This document shows positions 10,705-22,081 of a DNA stretch of 64,000 bases, in pieces. The stretch spans positions 2,294,001 to 2,358,000 of the forward strand of contig CP084615.1 of the NCBI GenBank assembly GCA_025917655.1, read 5' to 3'. The notes beneath the pieces were generated by a model that worked only from the letters and a program-made list of their open reading frames with translations, made no database searches and was not told where the DNA came from. This stretch comes from Chlorella sorokiniana (Eukaryota; Chlorophyta; Trebouxiophyceae; Chlorellales; Chlorellaceae). A program made the position numbers and the translations under genes. The number at the start of each line of letters is the position of its first letter. Within the stretch, counting starts at the first letter, position 1.

Positions 10705-13652
10705 TCACATCTTGGATGTGCACTCACGCACGCAGTCCAGCAGGCTCTTCTGCGTGGCAGGCTTGTTAAAGTTGTAGCTGATGTTGTTGCCGGTGGTGTA
10801 GTGCCGGTTGAGCACCTCGTACATGTAGCGCACGTTGAGGGCGCCGCTCTCGTCGGCAAACATGTAGAAGAGCATGTCCACCTGGCACAGCAGAACAGCA
10901 GGCCGTCGGAAAGCCGGGCGCAGCACAATGGGCAACAACGGCTGAAACAGGCCATCGCTATGGCGGTACATCTCAAACGGGGGCTTGAGCGCGGGAGCAC
11001 GCTGGTGCGGCGGGCGGCAGTCTGTGCACAACGCAAAGCGCGGAACCCACCAGCTGTGGCGCCAGGTCAATCCCCATCACATGCTTGACCGTCCACAGGA
11101 AGTCCTGGCGCCCAATCTTGCCGTTGGTGTTGCGGCGGAACTCCAGCGCAACTGCCGGCGGGGGCAGGCATGGGGGCATTGGCAATGAGCAACAGGTGAA
11201 ACAGCCTCCTGCTGGAAACGTTCCTGGCTCCAGCCCAGCAAGCCCATAACCCGCCCAGAATACACAGAGGCGTGGCAGCAGACCCACCCGACAGCAGGCG
11301 CAGCTGGCTCCACATGCGGCGGAACTCGGCAAACTGCTCAAAGTTGACTCGCATCGCTGCCAGCTCGGGGGCATTGCCTGTTCCACGGGAGCAGTGGGCA
11401 CCCAACCAAGCGTCAGCAGCCTTCAAACGACACCCCAACGGCCTGCCTGCCTTCCACGGCTGAAGCAACAAGGCAAAACAGCCGTGGCTGGGGTGCGAAG
11501 CATGGCATGGCCTGCACCAATGCGATGGCCGCGCGCAAGGAAGACTGGAAGAGCTGGCCAGGCTCGGCTGGTGTGCCAGGCGAGCTGTGCTTGTTCAGGC
11601 CAGACGCGTGCTGTAGCAGGAAGCACCTGCAGCTTGTCAAGGTACTGGTCCACATGCTTGAGGCGGGCACACGACACCACGGACGCGGCAAAGTCGCGGC
11701 CCCGATGGTGCCCTGCATGGGCACGGGCACGCAACCCAGGAGCCTTGACAACGGGCGCCAGCGCTGCCCTTCGCAAGGGCCTCATGCCCACCTGCAAAGA
11801 CTGTGCCTCCTACCAGCACAGACTGAGTTCCCCACCAACCCAGCCTATGCCGCGGTCCCCACCGGCACGGGCTTCCCCCTCCCCCATCCCCACCTTGTTC
11901 TGCCAGTCGTAGTGCTGGAACTCCAGGCGCAGCAGCTCCGCGCGCAGCTCCGCCACAAAGGCGCGGAAGGTGTCCAGCGACAGCTGGCGGGAGCCGTCGT
12001 CACCAAAGAAGTGCGACACCAGGCCGTGCAGGTCGTCGCTGCGCAGGGTCGGCAGCCGGGGAAGAGGGGCAGGGTGGCTGGCAGGAAGCAGCAAGGGCCT
12101 CTCCATGGGCAAGCCAATGTAGCCCCCTGCTTGGGAACCAATGTCGGCTGTGACTCGGCAAGCGCTGGCAGCGGCGGCGCTCACTTGGAGCTGTGCACCG
12201 ACTTGCGCATGGTGACCGAGGGCTTCCCCGCCCGCGCATGGATGGCATCCAGCAACTGCTGGAACTCGGTGCGGTCCACCTTGCCGCTGGCGTCTGCGTC
12301 AAACGGGAAGGGCGCAAAGCCAGGGGCGGTGGGGCATGCTGATCTGGCGATGGGCGTGAACATGGGCGGATATCCGGCTCCAGCATGCAAGAGCAACATC
12401 ACAATACTGAGCTGACAGCCATAATGCTGCATTTGGGAGGCACCAGAGCCGGCAGTGCACTCTACCCCTTACCCCAACACACACACACACTTGCACACAA
12501 GCGCTGAGCTGTCCCCACGGTTGTCACCCCTAACACAAAACACACCGACACACAGGCGCTGAGCTGTCCCCACCTTTGTCCATGAGGCGGAAGGCCACCT
12601 CCAGGTCGTCCATCGGGATGGACAGCAGCGTGCTGAAGAGCAGGAACTCGTCAAAGCTGAGCTGCCTGTCGCCGTCGATGTCAAACTTGAGGATGAACTT
12701 GGAGGGCTGCGGCAGCGCGCATGCATTGCAAAGATGCCGTTGCAATGCTGATGAGAATAGTAGAGCCGGACAGGAACCGAAGATGCACATACTGCTCGAG
12801 ACCTTAAACACTTGGTGTGGAGATTGTGGCTCAAACCCCTAGGCAGCGCAGCCTGCCCCAGCGCCCTGCTTCCGCTGCCAGGCGCCCACCCACCTCCTCT
12901 TGGTGTACACGAGGAGCCGGCTCCCGGGGAGGGACCCCGCCCGCACCACATCAGACCCCTCTGGGGGTAGACAGGCACCACCGAACGCAGCATGTCGCCC
13001 GCCGTCATGGCAAACACCTTGCCTTGCCGCTGGGAAGCAAAATACTCAAAAACCTGGAGGGCAGGTTGCAGAAGGTGAGAAGCGAAAACATGGTATGCAT
13101 AGGACAGGTGAAAGGGCCAGGTCTGCATGTTGCCCTGGGCCGGCGCTGCTTTCAGCACGTGATAACAGAAGGGTTGCCATCGCCGCCAGGCGGCGCTAGG
13201 GCACCATCGCACCTTTTCCGGCGGGCTCAGCTCACGGATGCGTTTTTCGTACTTGAAAAAGGTGCGGCGTCGCTGCTCCAAACTCATGAGGTGAAAGCCC
13301 TGCAACTCAGCAGCGGGCAGTGAGCACTGCGCTGGCAATGCTTGGAGCAGGATACGGCTGGACGGCGAGGAGGGCGAGGACGGCTCACCTTCTCCTTATC
13401 TGGCGGCGGCGGAAGCTCTGCTTCCGCCCTGCTGCTAGCCATGCTGCCTGCCAACCCAAGCAGTCCAACTGCAGCTAGCTGCCAGCCAGAAGGCGATTGA
13501 GCTGCCGCTGTTGGTAGCAAGGGCGGTCTCGCCTCTGCCGCCGCTGAAGCTGCCGCCGCCACCCTCGGGCATAGAGACCCATGTGGATGCGCTGCGGCTC
13601 TTCTGCTCGTTATCAGTTGCCGCAGCAGGCGACCTGCCTTCCGTCGCAACAT
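10705..13652 (-). CDS. Mitochondrial calcium uptake protein, MICU family (EF-hand gatekeeper of the uniporter)
   Basis: MICU proteins sit in the intermembrane space and gate the mitochondrial calcium uniporter. The ATG at 13652 opens an Arg/Ser-rich leader (MLRRKAGRLLRQLITSRR) followed by a hydrophobic segment (WQLAAVGLLGLAG), as expected for import and an anchor. Family signatures follow: KYEKRIRELSPPEKV, FEYFASQRQGKVFAM, GDMLRSVVPVYP, then LLSIPMDDLEVAF. EF-hand loop 1 is DIDGDRQLSFDE (Arg at loop position 6 instead of Gly); loop 2 forms across a splice as DKDASGKVDRTE, with acidic ligands at 1, 3, 9 and 12. Further exons give SVVSCARLKHVDQYLDKLQ, FEQFAEFRRMWSQL, GRQDFLWTVKHVMGI and the last exon VLNRHYTTGNNISYNF ending at 10705. 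About ten exons. The frame jumps at a G run at 12963-12967. No uniporter pore gene is in the window. Confidence 0.9.
12494..12573. repeat. 55-base tandem duplication next to a splice donor in MICU
   Basis: The block GCGCTGAGCTGTCCCCAC is present at 12501-12518 and again at 12556-12573, each copy preceded by an ACAC-rich stretch. On the minus strand the second copy abuts the 3' end of the exon encoding the second half of the first EF hand (donor GTGGGG), so a donor-like sequence has been duplicated 55 bases into the intron. Confidence 0.8.
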
Positions 13653-14437
13653 CGACAGTGTGAACCTTGCAAGGAAGAATTGTGGGGCGCAGCAAGCGAC
13701 GTAAAAACCAAAAAGACTCGGCCGCAAACGTGGAGCACGGTAAACGACGACAGCCTCACCAGATCGCTGGGGTTTTCGGGCATGCTGTGCACGGAATGGC
13801 GGGTGCAGGCGCCTCTTGCTGATGCTCCGCATTCTGCCGATCCTGCTGCGGAGCCTGCCACCGTCGCAACAGCGGGCCGCTGCTGGCTTAGAGCTCCTGC
13901 TGTGCTCAAGATGCACAGCCTCTGCCCAGCTCCCTTCACCGCCCGCCTTTGCGCTGGAAGGGCCGGTTTCCTGTCCCGCCGAAATGCAGCAGAGCGCCAT
14001 CTATTGTGAGAGGCTTCCTTGATAATCCCCTATGTTGTTGGCTTATCTTGTTCGGCCTGCCAGTGAAGCAGCGGCTGCGCGGTTGGTGAGGAAATGGCGT
14101 TCCCCGGCTGCCACTGCCCGCGCGCTGACAAGCCAAGTTATCTGTGCTCAGCGTTCCTTACTCATGTGCAGCATGCCCAGCCACCTGGTTCCTGGCGCAA
14201 ACCTGATGGCACTGGTTTAACTGCACTTTCGTTACTGGGTACCTGCTGAGGGAAAGCACCATCTCACAGCAGCTGGTGGCAGGGGTGAGGCCGGCCGCCA
14301 TGCTGACCTGGCGACATCACACATTTCCAGCGCAGCACCCCGACGTATTTGTATGATACAAACGATTAGTTTCATACAAAATCGTCGGCCAGGCCGGCGT
14401 GGGGGCCTTCAGTCCACCAAGCCGGGTCTTCCCCGCT
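13653..14437. promoter_or_regulatory. Divergent intergenic region between MICU and CCDC146/MBO2
   Basis: 785 bases between two head-to-head start codons; it should contain both promoters and 5' untranslated regions. The part around 14000-14400 is less GC-rich and has short AT patches. No TATA box or other element could be assigned with confidence. Confidence 0.45.
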
Positions 14438-17400
14438 ATGGCAGCTTCCAGCGAGGAAACGGGAAACGAATTGGACTTAGAGGGCTTTTTAATTGCGTCT
14501 AAGGCCGTGCAGGTTGGTCCTGGAGGCGGGGTACGGTGTTTTGTCGCTTGGTGGACCGCCAAGCTGCCCTTGTTTTCGTCCTTCACTGGCTCGACTTGCT
14601 AAAAAACCCTCGAGAAGCTATTGAATCGAGCGACTCACGCCTGGCGCAGGAATTGGAGGTGCTGGAGCGGTCCGGCCAAGTGCCGGCCGACCGAGCGGCG
14701 GCAGCCCGGTCGGCCTACCAACAGCTGCAGCGCAGCGCGCTGCAGGCCATCACCGACCTCGCGGCCCTGCAGCAGCGCATGTCGCAGCTGCTGGTCAGGG
14801 TACAGCAGGTGCAGGTGCAGCAGGAGATGGTGCAGCATGGCTCCGGCGAGCCGCTCCAGATGCTGGACAGGTTGCGGGAGGACAGGGAGCTCGCGCGACA
14901 GGAGGTGCGTGTGGTGGTGTATGTGGGGGTGCACATCGTAAGCTATAAACAAGTCTTTGTGGGATGACTTAGACAGTAGAAGTGAACTGTGGTGAGGGGG
15001 AGACCAACCTTGCTGCAGGCCGCCACCGCTGCCGACAGCGAGGACGCCACGCAGCGCACGGCAGACGTGCTGCAACAGCGCCTCGCCCTGCTGAGCGCCA
15101 AGCTGGCGGATGCAGAGGAGGAGCGGCGGGCGGAGCTGGCGCCAGACATACGAGCTGCCAAGGAGGAGCTGGGCACGCTGCGCAGCCAGCTGCAGGGGAG
15201 CGCGCGAGGGCGGAGGCGGCGCAGCGCGAGGCAGCAGACATCGCGTGGAGACTGGAAGCGGTGGGCCCGCTGCTCGGGTGCCAGCCAGGCGGGCCTGTCC
15301 CCATGGCACAGCTGCTAGTTGCGTCCCTCCGCATGTGCTGCCATTAGCCGATGCGCCTATGCGTGGATGTGCAGGTCCAGCTGGAGGTTGAGGGCCTTCG
15401 AGCGGCACTGGCAGAGGAGCAGGAGGACTTGCGGTCGGCGGAGCAGGGCCCCGGGCGGGAGCGGCAGGCCGCCGACCTGGCCGTCGCAGCGCTGCGCCAG
15501 GCGCGGGAGGAGGAGGCGGAGGTGCTGGCGCAGCTGAGGGCTGTGGACGCCGCGGAATTGGCGGTGCTGCAGGTACGGGGCTGCGGCTCTTCAAAGACTG
15601 TCAGTTCAGCGCAGGAACCCACGCGTTCGAGGCAGCCGTGTATCGCGGGGTGCCACGTCTTGTCAACTGCATTGCCGTCGCCATCACCCCATCCGCTGCG
15701 GCAATGCGGCCCCGCGCAGGAGTGCAAGGAGCTGTCGCAGCAGCAGCTGGCGGCGGCGCGGGCGGCCGACCGCCTGCGCTTCAAGGTTGGGGTGCGGGAG
15801 CGGGAGGTTGAGGAGAGGGAGCGCGATGTGGAGCTGGCCAAGGTGGAGACGGAGAAGCTGATGGCGGAGCAGATTGCTTGGGACCTGGAGGCGAGTAGGA
15901 CGGGCGGTGTGGCTTGAAGGCAGCAGGGATGCTTGTTTGGTCCCAGCGCCAATGCCTGGCCCACCGCAGTTTGATAAGGGGGCTGCCCTGCCAGCACTGC
16001 TGCTGGCAGCTGCACACGCCTGCCTCGTCCATCCTTCCCCATCCCAGGTGGAAAAGAGGAAGGCGGACGCGAAACGGGAGGGCGATGCCGTCAAGGCGGA
16101 GCAGCGGGGCAGCGAGCTGCTGCAGCGGCGGCTGGATCGGGCTGAGGGGGACGCGAAGCGGGCTTCAGAGGAGCTGCCGAGGCTGCGTATGGCGGTGCAG
16201 AACTGTAAGGCAGACTTGGCGTCTGCGCAGCGGCGCAGCGGCGTGAGTCGGCGGCCGCGCGGGCAGCTGCAGCAGGAGCTGGCGCAGCTTTTGGATGCGG
16301 TTGCTGGCGAGAAGCAGCTGGTGAGGCCTGCTCGACGCTGCCAGAGCGCCGGCTGAGCTCGCAGCGCCTTTCCAGGCAGCCCAGTCGTTGCCACAGTTCA
16401 GTGGGTCGCGAGTGTGCCCGCTGTCTGTGGCATCCTGACCGCTCGCCTGCTGGCCGCTCGCCTGTGCCCCGACTGCAGACGCAGGTTCAGTCGGCGCTGG
16501 TGCAGGCCAGCATGGCGCCGCGGCGCACCTGCAAGGAGAGTGCGCGGCGCTGCGGGATGCGGCCGCGGAGCGGGACGCAGCGATCCGTGCCCTGGGTTCC
16601 CAGCGTGACGCCGCTGTCCGCGTCCTGAACCAGCAGCGGCAGCGGTGCGTGGCTCGCTTGAAGGCGGGGACGACCCTCTCGGCTGTGTCACGGCGGCATG
16701 GCTGCTGGAGCACGCTCGCTTCTTTGCTTCTTCGCGGGAGGGGTGGGGGCAGGGGCGCTCAAGTTGGCTGTGCATGCCGCTGCAGGCTGGCTGAGGCGAT
16801 TGACTGCGCAGAGGCCAAGGACGGCGAGGCTGAGGAGCTGGGCAAGCGCAGGGCCGAGGTGTGGGAGCGACGGGGCGTTGGCAGCTTGTGTGGGGGTGCT
16901 GGTTCCTGAGGATTTGGAAGCGGCGGGATGGGCCGTGGCCTGCGGGACAGCCCCTGCTGGGCGCCGTTGAGCGGCGGCAGAGGCGTAAGGTTTTGAGACT
17001 TTGCGCGCATCACTTGCACGACAAGAAACAATAAAGGCAGCACCAGGCTGCTGCGCATCGTGGAGGCCTGGTTGCGCCAGCAGCGCGCACAGGTGCAATC
17101 TGCGCTGCCCGCTGCGTCGGCCTCCATCCTTCTGCCCCCTGCGCCCCTTTCCAGGCGCGGACAGCTCACAGGGACTTGAAAGACCTCTGTGGCGCCATGT
17201 CGGCCCAGATGGCGCGCTTCCACGGCGCGCTGGGGTCCGCAGCACGCAGCGCAGGGGAGCTGCGCGACCGGGCGGCGGCGGCAGAGGCTGAGCTGGCGGA
17301 GCTCCAGGTGGCGGCCGATGGCAGGGCAGGCGCAGTGCGGACCGAGCAGCGGGCTGCTGGACGAGCGGCGGCCGACCGCGCAGCGCTTGCCGCGCAGCTG

Positions 17401-19539
17401 GCAGCCGCACGGCGCGCGGCCGCGGCTGCAACCGAGGCCGCGGGGCGGCGGCGGTGGAGCGGCAGCTGGCGGCGCGGGGTGCGCAGGAGGGGCGGGAGGC
17501 GTGCACGCGGCTGCACGCGGGCGTGGCGGCGGCGGTGGCGGCCAAGCAGGCGGCGCGGCGGGCGCTGCTGGAGCGCAGCGAGGAGATGTGCGGGCTGTTC
17601 GAGCAGTCGGCGGCGCTGCAGCGGGAGCTTGATGCGGGTGAGGGGACGGCGGCGGCTGGGGGGCCGAGGCTGCCATCGCAGCCTTGCTGGGGGGAGGGAC
17701 ATAGCTGGCGGCAAGCATTGCGGGGCAGACCATCCAATGCAGCAGCACGTCTTCCGCGTTCACATCAATGCCGACCACACCAGCCCGCTGTGCAGAAGCT
17801 GCTGCATATCCGCCGTAGCCGCTGCTGCATTTCCGCCGTGCGGACACCACCGCCACGCACGCCTCGCCCTGCTGTGCAGGCGTGGCGGCGCTGCGCGGCT
17901 GCGGCGACGACATGCGGGCGCTGCAGCTGCAGGCGGCGGAGCTGCAGCGCCGGCTGGACGCTACGCAGCGCGCCGCCCGGACGACGTCTCCCACGACCGC
18001 CAGATGGCGCGGCTGAGGGCGGAGGTGCTGCGGGCGCGTCGGGAGGCGGAGTCGCTGGGAGACGCTCTGGAGTCCCCAGAGGGCTGCGCCGAACGCGTGC
18101 GCCTGCTGCCCGGCAAGCTGCCGGCCCCCGAGGACCTGGCCGCGCGGGCGGCACGCATCGAGGAGCGGCTGGCGGCGCGGAGGGACCTGGCGGCGCAGGC
18201 AGGCGGGGGCGGGGGCGCCGCGGGCTTGGCCTGCGCCGCGGTTCGCCGCCGCCGGTTGCCCTTGCCGCTGGCAACGCCGCGTGGCGCATGCACCCAGCTC
18301 TTCCTCACTACCAACACTCCCCTCCAGACCGCAATCGTCAACGCCGCCCAACCTTGCCACGACCTCCCCCCCACACACGCTCATGCACCACTCACGCTTC
18401 TGCACGCATATCCCCGCCCGCAGAAGGACCTGATGCTGTCGGAGCTGGAGGCGCTGACGGAGGGGCTGCTGCAGCAGGCGCGCGCCTCCCACCACCCCGC
18501 CCTCGACCTCTCCCTGCGCACCAGCGACGCGCGGCGCGCCGCCCAGCAGCTCACGCGCCGCATGATGGCGGCGGTGAGCGAGCTGTCGCTGTACCAGGTG
18601 GGGCGCGGTACAACCGCTGTACGCTTGTGGGCGTCTTGTCGTGGATCGGTGGGTGCTTTGCTGGGGATCGCGCGGAGTGGTGCGGTGCGGGTGCCACGGG
18701 GCTGGGCAGTGCGGGGCCTGTTCAGGGCCCGGCTCGGGAGCTCCTCGCTGGCTGAAGCCTGCTGAAGCAAGGCAGCTTTGGAGTGCGTCGGCGCCTGGTT
18801 CCCGCTTCACCCTGCTGTGCTGTGCCCGCTCCCTACACCCCGCCAGGCCCTGTCGCTCAAGTGCGCCGCCGACCGCGACGCGCTCACCGCTCAGCTGGCA
18901 GCGGCGCACGCCAACCTGGCAGCGGGGCGGCCGCCCACCGCTGGCGCAGACCAGGTGGGGGCCCCTTGGGAAGGGGGTTGGGCGTGGGTGTCACGCCGCG
19001 GCGCCTTGCGGATCCTCCTGCTTCACCTGTCCTGTGCCGCTGCTTCCCCCATCCTCGTCGATCGCCTCCTTCTCGCTAGCTGGCCCCTCATTGGATGCCG
19101 CCGCCTGTGCCCCCGCCGCATCTGAGCCCTAAACCCCAGCCTACCGCACGATTGCCTTGCCCCCTCTCCCCCTCCAACCCCGGTGCCTAGGAGTTTGAGC
19201 GCTTGGAGCGCGACCGAGCAGCGGAGGCGGAGGTGCGGGCGCAGGCGGCGGAGCTGCGCCAGCTCAGGGCGGCAGGGCTGCTGGGGGGCTCGCTCCGCCG
19301 CCTCACCCCGCCCCCAGGCCTACATCCCAGAAGATTCGGGCGTGCCCAAGCCCTTTCCCGCTGCCTTCAAGCCCTTCAAGCCTGGCGAGCCCCCTGCGGC
19401 GGTGGCGCTGCAGCAGCAGCGGGCGGCGACTGCTGCGACGCGGAGCCCCGGCGCGTGCGGCGCTGCCAGCCCCAGCAGCGGCAGCCGGCCAGCCACTGCG
19501 AGCGCTGGGCCCCCTCTGGCTGGTCTGGGCGTGGCGTGA
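14438..19539 (+). CDS. CCDC146/MBO2-like coiled-coil ciliary and centriolar protein
   Basis: In Chlamydomonas MBO2 is a coiled-coil protein needed for the normal flagellar waveform, and animal CCDC146 is at centrioles and axonemes. The ATG at 14438 opens MAASSEETGNELDLEGF. The N-terminal exon has LAQELEVLERSGQVPADR, parallel to the conserved HELHAMGKLPGTR region of CCDC146. Most exons (about 14990-17640) encode Ala/Glu/Arg heptad-like coiled coil. C-terminal landmarks are the most telling: RLLPGKLPAPEDLAARA (about 18100), RRMMAAVSELSLYQALS (18560-18860), and AYIPEDSGVPKPFPAAF followed by KPFKPGEPP (19320-19395), matching the family tail (AYIPE...PKPYGA...FKPSEPG). The protein lacks the basic end after that motif and ends in an Ala/Ser/Pro tail at 19539. 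About 14 exons. The join just before AYIPED is not resolved: the upstream frame does not run straight into it. Confidence 0.85.
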
Positions 19540-19557
19540 AGGCACCCCTCTTGAGGC

Positions 19558-19562
19558 TTACA
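19558..19562 (-). terminator. TGTAA polyadenylation signal for the PLA2-like gene
   Basis: TTACA on the plus strand, about 150 bases beyond the stop of the minus-strand phospholipase-like gene. The two genes here are convergent, only 170 bases apart, so the 3' ends may overlap. Confidence 0.45.
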
Positions 19563-19709
19563 TTCTGCTGTGCAGCTTACTGGGTAGCAATTCAAACCCG
19601 TTCGTTATCAGCAATGACAACAATCTTTGAGATTTTTATCGACGGTATTGCCTCAGAGAGCAAGGGGGCGTGGTTGTTTTGTTGCTGGACATTTGCTGCA
19701 TGCGGAGGC

Positions 19710-20644
19710 TCAGGCCGCCCCTTGCTCGCACTGCTGCACATGCTGCGCCTGCTCCTCCTGGTCAGCGCGGAAGGCGTCGCCAGCCAGCCTGTCCACAGCC
19801 TCGTAGTACGTGCGGGCCAGGGCGTCGCAGGCGTCGGACAGCGCGGCGTCGGCGATGCACGGCCCCAGGCCCGACTGAGCGGTGCACCTGCGGCACGGGG
19901 CAGCGCAGGCCCGAGCTGTCTGCAAGTACGGCATGGGCACTGTGGCAACAGCCGCCAGCCTTGGAGCTGTGGTTTCTTCTCAAGCCTTGAACCCCTGTCG
20001 TCCTTCCCCGACAACGGGCGACCCAGGGGCTCATCGCCGGGTTGTGTGTTGTGCGGCGGGCTCACTGGAGGGAGGTGCTGCACTCGTTCAGCAACGCGTC
20101 CAAAAAGGCCTGGTCGCAGTCGGCCTTGCTGGCCCCCAGGGTGCGGTAGCAGAGGTCGTGCTGGTCGCAGGCCTGCGTGAAGTCCACACCTGCAAGCGGA
20201 AGGCAGGGTACATGCGACACAGTTGGACAGAGGAAACACAGAACTGCGCATGCACAGTCTGCCTGATGACAGCTGCAGCGCTGCAGCAGCTTTCCATTCA
20301 TGGGAAGCCGAGGGGCCTCACCCGCAGGCCACTGGTCAGGCACAATCTGATCGCTGATGACCGACACCGACCGGCTGCCGCAGCCGTTGGGCTGGCTGGC
20401 GTAGCAGCTGCCGTTGGGGCAGGATGCAGCGGTGTAGGTGGCGTTGCCGGGGCAGTTCTGCTCTGGGCCCGGCGCTGGGGCCTGGCCGAGGGCCACTCCT
20501 GCAAAGTGGCAGGGAGAAGTTTGTACAACAGCCACGTTGGTGCAGAACAAGGTTCTGCTCTTGCTGACGCTGTGCTGACAACCACAGGCTGCTGAGCTCA
20601 CCTGTCAGCAGCCAAAGCCACGCCAAGGCAAACACAGCTGCCAT
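19710..20644 (-). CDS. Secreted phospholipase A2-like protein (group XII-like)
   Basis: Small Cys-rich secreted protein of about 175 residues. Exon 1 (from ATG at 20644) encodes a signal peptide, MAAVFALAWLWLLTG, continued in exon 2 by VALGQA. Exon 2 has several Cys and PNGCGSRSVSVISDQ, a possible calcium-loop region. Exon 3 (about 20190-20065) has the catalytic-type motif FTQACDQHDLCYRTLG with the His-Asp pair, then KADCDQAFLDALLNEC. The last exon joins through an acceptor GCCGCAG to give CTAQSGLGPCIADAAL and ends in CEQGAA. The order resembles group XII secreted phospholipases and conodipine-like proteins, except that the Cys pair before the His-Asp is a single Cys. Release of fatty acid from phospholipid is a family-based inference; the classic glycine-rich calcium loop is not clear, so activity is not certain. 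Confidence 0.75.
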
Positions 20645-20722
20645 CCAGCACTGTATGCACGCCGAGAACGAGACCAAGGGGCAAGGTTGCCTGCGAGGCA
20701 CCCCACTCAGCCACCTTCTTTC

Positions 20723-20727
20723 TTACA
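20723..20727 (-). terminator. TGTAA polyadenylation signal for AP-1 sigma
   Basis: TTACA on the plus strand, about 190 bases after the stop of the AP-1 sigma gene on the minus strand and upstream of the phospholipase-like start. Confidence 0.5.
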
Positions 20728-20911
20728 ACCTGTGCAAATTGCCAGCTGTAGGCTGGCAACGAGATGAGAAATGACCAGGTTCGATGAATGCCAAAAGAAG
20801 TAGAAAGCGGAAACGACGTGCTATGTGCTCTCGATTGCACTATAAAGCGTGCTGCAAGTTGGGTCCTCTGCGGCCATGGGCATTGCTGCTGGCTGCCGCA
20901 GCCGGGGGCGC

Positions 20912-22081
20912 TCATCCGCGCGGGCCCGAGAACGAAGCAAACTCCGTCTCCGTCACGTTGCCCGCCTTGACCTGCTCAACCAGCTGGTCCTGTGCCTCTA
21001 TAAACCGCGCAACAGCCTTCTTGCTCGTCTCCTGCAGCTCCCCAGCCAGCAGGAGCTCATCCAAGATGAAGTAGGCCTGCGAGGGGCGGGAGCGGGGGCG
21101 TGTTGGGACGCATCGGCTGCTAACGAGCCTGGCGGTGCTGCATGGCCTTTGCTGGCCCAGCGTCAGCCTGTGCATGGCCAGTTGACATTGACCAAAGCTG
21201 CACAGCAGGCTGAGGTGCTGGGCAGCAGCAGCCCCGGTGGCTGCCGCGTGCAGGCGCACCTTGTGGAAGTTGAAGATCAGGTCCAGCTCGCAGACGTTGC
21301 CAAAGTACCTGCAAGCAACAGCAGCGATGGCGAGGATGCATGAAGACAGCAACCGAGAGGATGCCAGCTCTCTTAACGCTCCCTGCTGCTCGCTGTGCCG
21401 GCTGCGGACTGGTCACCATGACTGCACGCATGATACAGGAGCCATCCTCCGCTGCGGGCTGGCTGGCGCTGCCGCTGCTCACTTGTCCAGCACTTCCACA
21501 AACTGGTGGATGATCTCTAGCGTGAGCAGCTCATTGTCATCTGCGTGGGGTCGGGATGCGCGCCTTGCGTTCAAGCTGCTCGCGCCGCCCTGTTCCAGGC
21601 GCTCGCGGCGCGCACCCCTCACAGCATACAATCTGGAGCGCTCGTACAGCCCCGATCACACCCCCGCAGCCTACCGTTGTCAATGCCGCATATGAAGTAC
21701 AGCGAGGCGTAGCGTTTGTACACAATCTTTTGATCCTTCCAGTCCACAAAGTTGCAGAGCTTGGCGGGGCGGGCAAGCACCACGTTGGCCACCTCCTTGG
21801 TGATCTTGGCCCGTTCCTTTTGGCTCAGCGTGGTGTACCACTTTGCCAGCCGCACCTTGCCCTGCCGACTTAGCAGCAGCACATAGCGGATCTGCAGGGC
21901 GTGGGAGAGACCAGCGGCAGGGCGAACAGTGGGGCGCCAGCGGCGGGCGGCGAAGACTGTAGTCTCTCTGGCGTGGCTGGCGCGGTCCTGACCGAGGCAA
22001 CAACGACTGAGGAGGAGCGCCGCAAAGCTTGCAGGCCAGCGTCAGCAAGGGCCTGAAGCGGGCAGCCAGGCTGCTCACCAT
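20912..22081 (-). CDS. AP-1 complex sigma subunit (clathrin adaptor small chain)
   Basis: Small chain of the clathrin adaptor that sorts cargo at the trans-Golgi network and endosomes. Five exons can be joined in frame. Exon 1 is only the start codon (22081-22079), directly followed by a GTGAGC donor. Exon 2 begins IRYVLLLSRQGKVRLAKWY and holds LCNFVDWKDQKIVYKRYASLYF. Exon 3 gives DDNELLTLEIIHQFVEVLD, exon 4 KYFGNVCELDLIFNFHK, exon 5 AYFILDELLLAGELQETSKK, ending at 20912 after about 158 residues, the usual family length. The acidic DDNEL stretch and FHKAYFILDE fit AP-1 sigma better than AP-2 or AP-3. It lies head-to-head with the MA3 gene. Confidence 0.95.

Noticed and set aside
20775-20800. 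GGTTCGATGAATGCC as a tRNA B-box
   Set aside because: No matching stem and no A-box at the proper distance.
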